Assembly: GCF_900163645.1 (NCBI RefSeq)
Contig: NZ_FUKM01000028.1
Location: 62,001 to 126,000 of the forward strand
DNA length: 64,000 bases
Direction: 5' to 3'
Origin: Halomonas citrativorans
Lineage (GTDB): Bacteria; Pseudomonadota; Gammaproteobacteria; Pseudomonadales; Halomonadaceae
Positions 60,049 to 64,000 of this stretch are shown one piece after another. The notes under the pieces were generated by a model. The model had not been told where the DNA came from and did no database searches. It saw nothing but the letters and a program-made list of their open reading frames with translations. A program made the position numbers and the translations under genes. Position 1 is the first letter of the stretch; every line of letters starts with the position of its first letter.

Positions 60049-60510
60049 TTACCACTCCTGGCTTGTCTCCCTTAGAGCGGCTATTTCCCGCTTTGCATCG
60101 CTTACGTAATCAAGCAATTGTTCCCTCAAGCTTTTCTGGCTCCCCATGGCGATCATGGCTGGATTAGTGACGGTGCGCCGTGCAGCCCCGTCGCTGCTGT
60201 GCAGCTGCTCTAATTTGAACGCCAGCCAGTTTAGCCAACTACCCGGCTCGCGCCTCACATCACGCAACCGCTGAAGCTCTGCCATGGGCGGACCATCAAG
60301 GGCTAATAACTCACGCCAGGCATGGTTTTCCAGACGAGCATGTTCGGTGACCTCTTTAAGCAGCGAACATAACGCCAGTTCAAACAGGGCCAAGGCGCTC
60401 TCTTCGAGCGCCATTTGACGAGCGACCGCATGCTCATCCTCACCAACAGGCATACTTACCAGCAGCTCGGCCTGATAGAGCAGTTGATTAGTACGGGAGC
60501 GGTCGCTCAT
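60049..60510 (-). CDS. DUF6586-like helical protein
   Basis: 153-residue helical protein without signal peptide. The N-terminal [16 protein letters not shown] and [13 protein letters not shown] match my recollection of the small proteins found downstream of topA in Pseudomonas (DUF6586). Function unknown. Its ATG overlaps the topA stop by 4 nt, so it is translationally coupled to topoisomerase I, which makes co-expression certain but does not show a shared job. Confidence 0.72.
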   Translation of the reverse strand: MSDRSRTNQLLYQAELLVSMPVGEDEHAVARQMALEESALALFELALCSLLKEVTEHARLENHAWRELLALDGPPMAELQRLRDVRREPGSWLNWLAFKLEQLHSSDGAARRTVTNPAMIAMGSQKSLREQLLDYVSDAKREIAALRETSQEW

Positions 60511-63134
60511 TTACGCTTGTCCTCTACGTGCCATTTGCCTGCATCAAACGTTGCTTTCCACCCCGTGGCTTTGCCTTCTTCATCGGTCATCACGTACTGC
60601 TCTTTGCTTTTACGCGAAAAACGAATTTGAGCCGGGCGGCCATCCGGGTCTTCGCTGGGCGCTTTGAGAATGAAGTGATACTTCTCAGGCAGCTCGTCAG
60701 CATGAGCTTTCAGCTCCTTCACCAACGGCGGACGCGTTTCACGATTTTTGGGGAATTTACTGGCCGCTAAAAACAGGCCGCTTGCCCCATCGCGCAATAC
60801 GTAGTGATCATCCACTTTCTGACAGGCAAGTTCCGGCATCGGAATCGGGTCCATCTTGGGCGGCGCCACTTCACCACTTTTCAATAGCTTACGAGTGTTT
60901 TTACACTCGCTATTGGTACAGCCAAAGTACTTGCCAAACCGGCCGGACTTAAGCTGCATTTCCGAACCGCACTTATCGCATTCGATAACCGGGCCGTCGT
61001 AGCCTTTGATCTTGAACTTTCCCTGCTCTATCTCATAACCATCACAGTCAGGGCTATTACCGCAGATATGCAGCTTACGGGTTTCATCAATCAGGTAGTT
61101 ATCCATTGCCGTGCCGCACTTATCGCACCGATGCTTGGCACGCAAGGCGTTGGTTTCCGCCTCTTCACCGGCATCCGCCGCCACGGCGTCCTCACCCGGG
61201 ATCAAATCGATCGTGGTTTTGCAGCGCTCCTTGGGCGGCAGGTTATAACCACTACAGCCTAAAAACACCCCGGTAGATGCGGTACGAATCTGCATCTTGC
61301 GGCCACACGAGGGACAGTCAATATCGGTTGGCACGGGCTGGTTGGGACGCATCCCGTCATCGCTTTCTGCCTTGGCAAGCTCTTCACGAAACTCGCCATA
61401 GAAGGCATCGAGTAGCGCTCGCCAATTGCGTTCACCCTCAGCGACTTCATCCAGGCTATCTTCCATACGTGCGGTAAAAGAGAAGTCCATCAAGTCAGGA
61501 AACGACTCTTTCAGGCGCTCGGTAACGATATCCCCCAGTTTCTCGGCATAAAAACGCCGATTTTCCAGCTGCACGTAGCCGCGATCCTGGATTGTCGAAA
61601 TTATCGAGGCGTAGGTAGAAGGACGACCAATCCCTTGCTTTTCAAGCTCTTTAACCAGGCTTGCCTCGGTATAACGTGCCGGGGGCTTGGTAAAGTGCTG
61701 CTGAGGGTCCAGCGTTTCCATCGCCATCGGCGTGCCTTTGGGTAAATCAGGCAGCGTCTGGTCTTCATTTTTACCGCTCGGCTTCATGACCCGTGTATAG
61801 CCGTCAAACTTCAGAACACGCCCTTTAGCGCGCAAGTCGTAGCCATCCACTTCAACGCTCAATGTGCTCGACAGATATTCGGCTGGCGTCATCTGGCAGG
61901 CGACGAACTGACGCCAGATCAACTCATACAAGCGCTCGGCATCGCGTTCCATCCCAGCCAAATCGGTTGCCTTGCGCTCAACGCTGGATGGGCGAATCGC
62001 TTCGTGAGCTTCCTGAGCACTCTCTTTGCTGCTATAGCGATTGGGCGCCTCGGGCAGATAGCGCTCGCCGTATTCGCTGCCAATAAACTCACGTGCACTT
62101 TCAACCGCATCTTTCGAGAGGTTGGTGGAGTCGGTACGCATATAGGTAATGTAGCCCGCTTCATACAACCGCTGAGCCATGGTCATGGTTTTCTTGACCG
62201 AGAAGCCCAGGCGCCCACTGGCCGCCTGCTGCAACGTAGAGGTAATAAACGGCGCCGTCGGTTTGGAGCTGGTCGGCTTATCTTCACGCGAGGTAATCGC
62301 AAGCTTCGCGTTACGCAACGCCGCAATACGCGACATCGTGTCTTGCTCAGACGTCGGCTTGAACGCCTTGCCATCTTGCTTGGCGAGCGCAAAGCGCACC
62401 AACTCGCCATCTGGTGAGACTAAATCCGCGTGCACATCCCAAAATTCCTCAGGGATAAACGCGCGAATATCCCGCTCGCGCTCAACAATAAGACGTACTG
62501 CAACCGATTGAACGCGGCCAGCGGAGAGGCCACGGGCCACTTTGGCCCACAGCAGCGGCGAGAGCATAAAGCCCACCACACGGTCTAAAAACCGCCGCGC
62601 CTGCTGAGCTTCTACACGAGGAATATTGAGCGCACCAGGGGCTTTAAACGCATCCTGGATCGCATTTTTAGTGATTTCGTTAAAGACCACACGCTTATAA
62701 CGGCTGTCGTCTCCGCCAATGGTTTCCCGCAAGTGCCAGGCAATGGCTTCCCCTTCACGATCCAAATCCGTTGCCAGATAAACGGCATCTGCATTTTCAG
62801 CAAGTTTCTTTAGTTCAGCGACTACCTTTTCTTTGCCCGGTAGCACTTCATACTGGGCTTCCCAGCCGTTGTTGGGATCAATACCCATACGCCGAATTAA
62901 CTGATCGTGGCTCTTGCGCTTTTTATACTCTGCCTTCTCTTCCGCCGACATTTTACGTGTTGCCGCGGCTTGGCGAGCGCGCTCCTTGGGGTCGGAAGCA
63001 GCCTTGCCCGAGCCGCTGGTCGGCAGGTCACGAATGTGACCCACGCTCGACTTGACGATGAAATCGTTGCCGAGATACTTATTAATCGTCTTCGCTTTCG
63101 CTGGCGACTCGACGATGACCAGTGACTTGCCCAT
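60507..63134 (-). CDS. topA: DNA topoisomerase I
   Basis: Type IA topoisomerase relaxing negative supercoils. Toprim domain at the N-terminus ([17 protein letters not shown], and [15 protein letters not shown] with the metal-binding acidic residues). The catalytic Tyr is in [13 protein letters not shown], and PTSYASI-type [19 protein letters not shown] is present. Three C4 zinc ribbons near the C-terminus (starting [16 protein letters not shown] and CDKCGSEM) are followed by a ribbon-like tail. ATG 63134 with GGAG upstream gives 875 residues; the frame is open to 63236, but the extra residues precede the conserved start. Confidence 0.97.
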   Translation of the reverse strand: MGKSLVIVESPAKAKTINKYLGNDFIVKSSVGHIRDLPTSGSGKAASDPKERARQAAATRKMSAEEKAEYKKRKSHDQLIRRMGIDPNNGWEAQYEVLPGKEKVVAELKKLAENADAVYLATDLDREGEAIAWHLRETIGGDDSRYKRVVFNEITKNAIQDAFKAPGALNIPRVEAQQARRFLDRVVGFMLSPLLWAKVARGLSAGRVQSVAVRLIVERERDIRAFIPEEFWDVHADLVSPDGELVRFALAKQDGKAFKPTSEQDTMSRIAALRNAKLAITSREDKPTSSKPTAPFITSTLQQAASGRLGFSVKKTMTMAQRLYEAGYITYMRTDSTNLSKDAVESAREFIGSEYGERYLPEAPNRYSSKESAQEAHEAIRPSSVERKATDLAGMERDAERLYELIWRQFVACQMTPAEYLSSTLSVEVDGYDLRAKGRVLKFDGYTRVMKPSGKNEDQTLPDLPKGTPMAMETLDPQQHFTKPPARYTEASLVKELEKQGIGRPSTYASIISTIQDRGYVQLENRRFYAEKLGDIVTERLKESFPDLMDFSFTARMEDSLDEVAEGERNWRALLDAFYGEFREELAKAESDDGMRPNQPVPTDIDCPSCGRKMQIRTASTGVFLGCSGYNLPPKERCKTTIDLIPGEDAVAADAGEEAETNALRAKHRCDKCGTAMDNYLIDETRKLHICGNSPDCDGYEIEQGKFKIKGYDGPVIECDKCGSEMQLKSGRFGKYFGCTNSECKNTRKLLKSGEVAPPKMDPIPMPELACQKVDDHYVLRDGASGLFLAASKFPKNRETRPPLVKELKAHADELPEKYHFILKAPSEDPDGRPAQIRFSRKSKEQYVMTDEEGKATGWKATFDAGKWHVEDKRK

Positions 63135-63391
63135 AGTGCTCCACTTTTCTATTGCTTGGGCCGAGAGCCCGCGCTCTGAATACGGTACCGCATGGTTTTG
63201 AGTTTGCGGCGTTATTTCACTCGCCGAGACAAACATACGGATGAAAAAATGCGCCTACCCTACCCCAGGCCTTCACTTAGCGCCAGTGTCAACCGAACAG
63301 TAGTGAGAAAAGCTTACTTTTTTATACCGAAGTAGCTAGACACTAGACTGACGTTACGAGATCAGCAACCTACTATTTCTTTCATAAGCAG

Positions 63392-63425
63392 AACGCCCCT
63401 ACGGTAAAGCAGAGGCGTTTTTTTT
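63392..63425 (+). terminator. orphan intrinsic terminator reading on the plus strand
   Basis: A 9-bp stem with one mismatch (63392-63400 with 63411-63419) is followed by eight T on the plus strand. No plus-strand gene precedes it; the flanking genes are both on the minus strand, where no T-run follows the stem. It might end a small RNA transcribed from the topA upstream region. Confidence 0.55.
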
Positions 63426-63439
63426 CAATCAGAACCCGA

Positions 63440-64000
63440 TTAACGTTTGCGGGGGCCCTTGCCTTGAGTCACTGGCGTGTCGGTCTTTTTGGCCTCACCC
63501 GGTGGGTTCTCAACAGCGGTTGCCTTATTGGCTGCCGTTTTTTTGACCGCAGGCTTAGTAGCCGCCGACGCCTTACCCGAAGGTTTTTTATCAGCAGCAG
63601 TTGAAGCAGACTTGGCCGGGCGTGCTTTATCAAACAACGCCTTTACCTGCACAAAACGTTCTGCCGCATGTTCAGTAAGCTCACCGCTTGCTGCAAACAC
63701 CTGCTCCAAGTTTTTAATATAGCCATCAATCGCACTGCTGCTTTTACCGGCCAGTAACTCAGGAAGCGTATTCAGCGCCCTTTCACGATCAAGTTTTAAA
63801 ATAAAGAATTGCTCGCGCACCAGCCGCTTGAATTCGCAAAGTTCGATGCCTGACTCAAGCTTCGCCCTTGTGGTACGTAACTGCTTGAAGTTGCGCTCAT
63901 CGGTGGAGGGTGCACCACCCAATACGTAGATTAATGAACGCATAATCGCTTCATGTGCGCCCCCTTGGGCAATGCGCTCACGTAATTCTTCCCGGCGACG
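63440..64000 (-). CDS. 3' part of a gene running off the right edge, possibly DUF3141/PHA-synthase-like
   Basis: The open frame continues to the window edge in phase, giving the last 186 residues. An in-frame ATG at 63943 is inside the coding region and not the start. The segment RRREELRERIAQGGAHEAIMRSLIYVL followed by DERNFKQL (landmark at the first 45 residues) resembles, from memory, the C-terminal region of DUF3141 proteins related to poly(3-hydroxyalkanoate) synthases. The last 60 residues are Lys/Ala/Thr/Pro-rich and probably disordered, like histone H1-type tails that bind DNA or polymer granules. Identification is tentative without the N-terminal part. Confidence 0.55.
   Translation of the reverse strand, partial: RRREELRERIAQGGAHEAIMRSLIYVLGGAPSTDERNFKQLRTTRAKLESGIELCEFKRLVREQFFILKLDRERALNTLPELLAGKSSSAIDGYIKNLEQVFAASGELTEHAAERFVQVKALFDKARPAKSASTAADKKPSGKASAATKPAVKKTAANKATAVENPPGEAKKTDTPVTQGKGPRKR

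Overview
The window is a 64 kb piece of a gammaproteobacterial chromosome, most likely from a Halomonadaceae member (Halomonas/Vreelandella type). This rests on three things: moderate GC, a complete sodium-pumping NADH:quinone reductase typical of marine or halophilic bacteria, and a gene order closely resembling Pseudomonas (leuCDB-asd-fimV-truA-trpF-accD-folC-dedD-cvpA-purF-metZ, and mfd-gap-nqrABCDEF-nqrM-sthA). The genus is an inference; no rRNA or tRNA gene is present to confirm it.

Layout. 1-9.9 kb: housekeeping genes dcd, an apbC/Mrp-type Fe-S carrier, a membrane-anchored coiled-coil protein, cobA, a phhB-phhC pair without phhA, an NCS2 nucleobase permease, a MATE exporter, and a cytochrome b561/YceI pair. 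10.4-10.8 kb: an unrecognised small secreted protein. 10.9-27.6 kb: a long minus-strand block of biosynthetic genes (leuCDB, asd, fimV-like, truA, trpF, trpB, trpA, accD, folC, dedD, cvpA, purF, metZ), headed by a divergent LysR regulator at 27.8 kb.

28.7-37 kb: an accessory segment with a pgaABCD exopolysaccharide (poly-N-acetylglucosamine, PNAG) operon behind a very G-poor leader, a GNAT acetyltransferase that overlaps pgaD tail to tail, and an unrecognised permease-like membrane protein. 37-43.4 kb: ybeL-like gene/leuS divergon, then lptE, holA and a PA2779/PA2778-like pair. 43.5-51.5 kb: sthA, nqrM and nqrABCDEF, with no apbE between nqrF and nqrM. 51.8-57 kb: a long-form gap gene and mfd. 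57-59.3 kb: two L,D-transpeptidases bracketing a Lpp/OprI-type lipoprotein that ends in lysine, a plausible envelope-tethering module. 59.5-64 kb: two small helical proteins, topA, and the 3' part of a gene that runs off the right edge.

Most of the window is ordinary core genome. I see no CRISPR array, insertion sequence, prophage, rRNA or tRNA gene, and I did not find a clearly new multi-gene system. The best leads are the Rho-utilisation-like leader of pgaABCD, the Lpp plus two L,D-transpeptidases module, phased short repeats beside yceI and nqrM, a perfect 13-bp hairpin inside the leu operon, a structured leader before the NCS2 permease, and an orphan intrinsic terminator upstream of topA.
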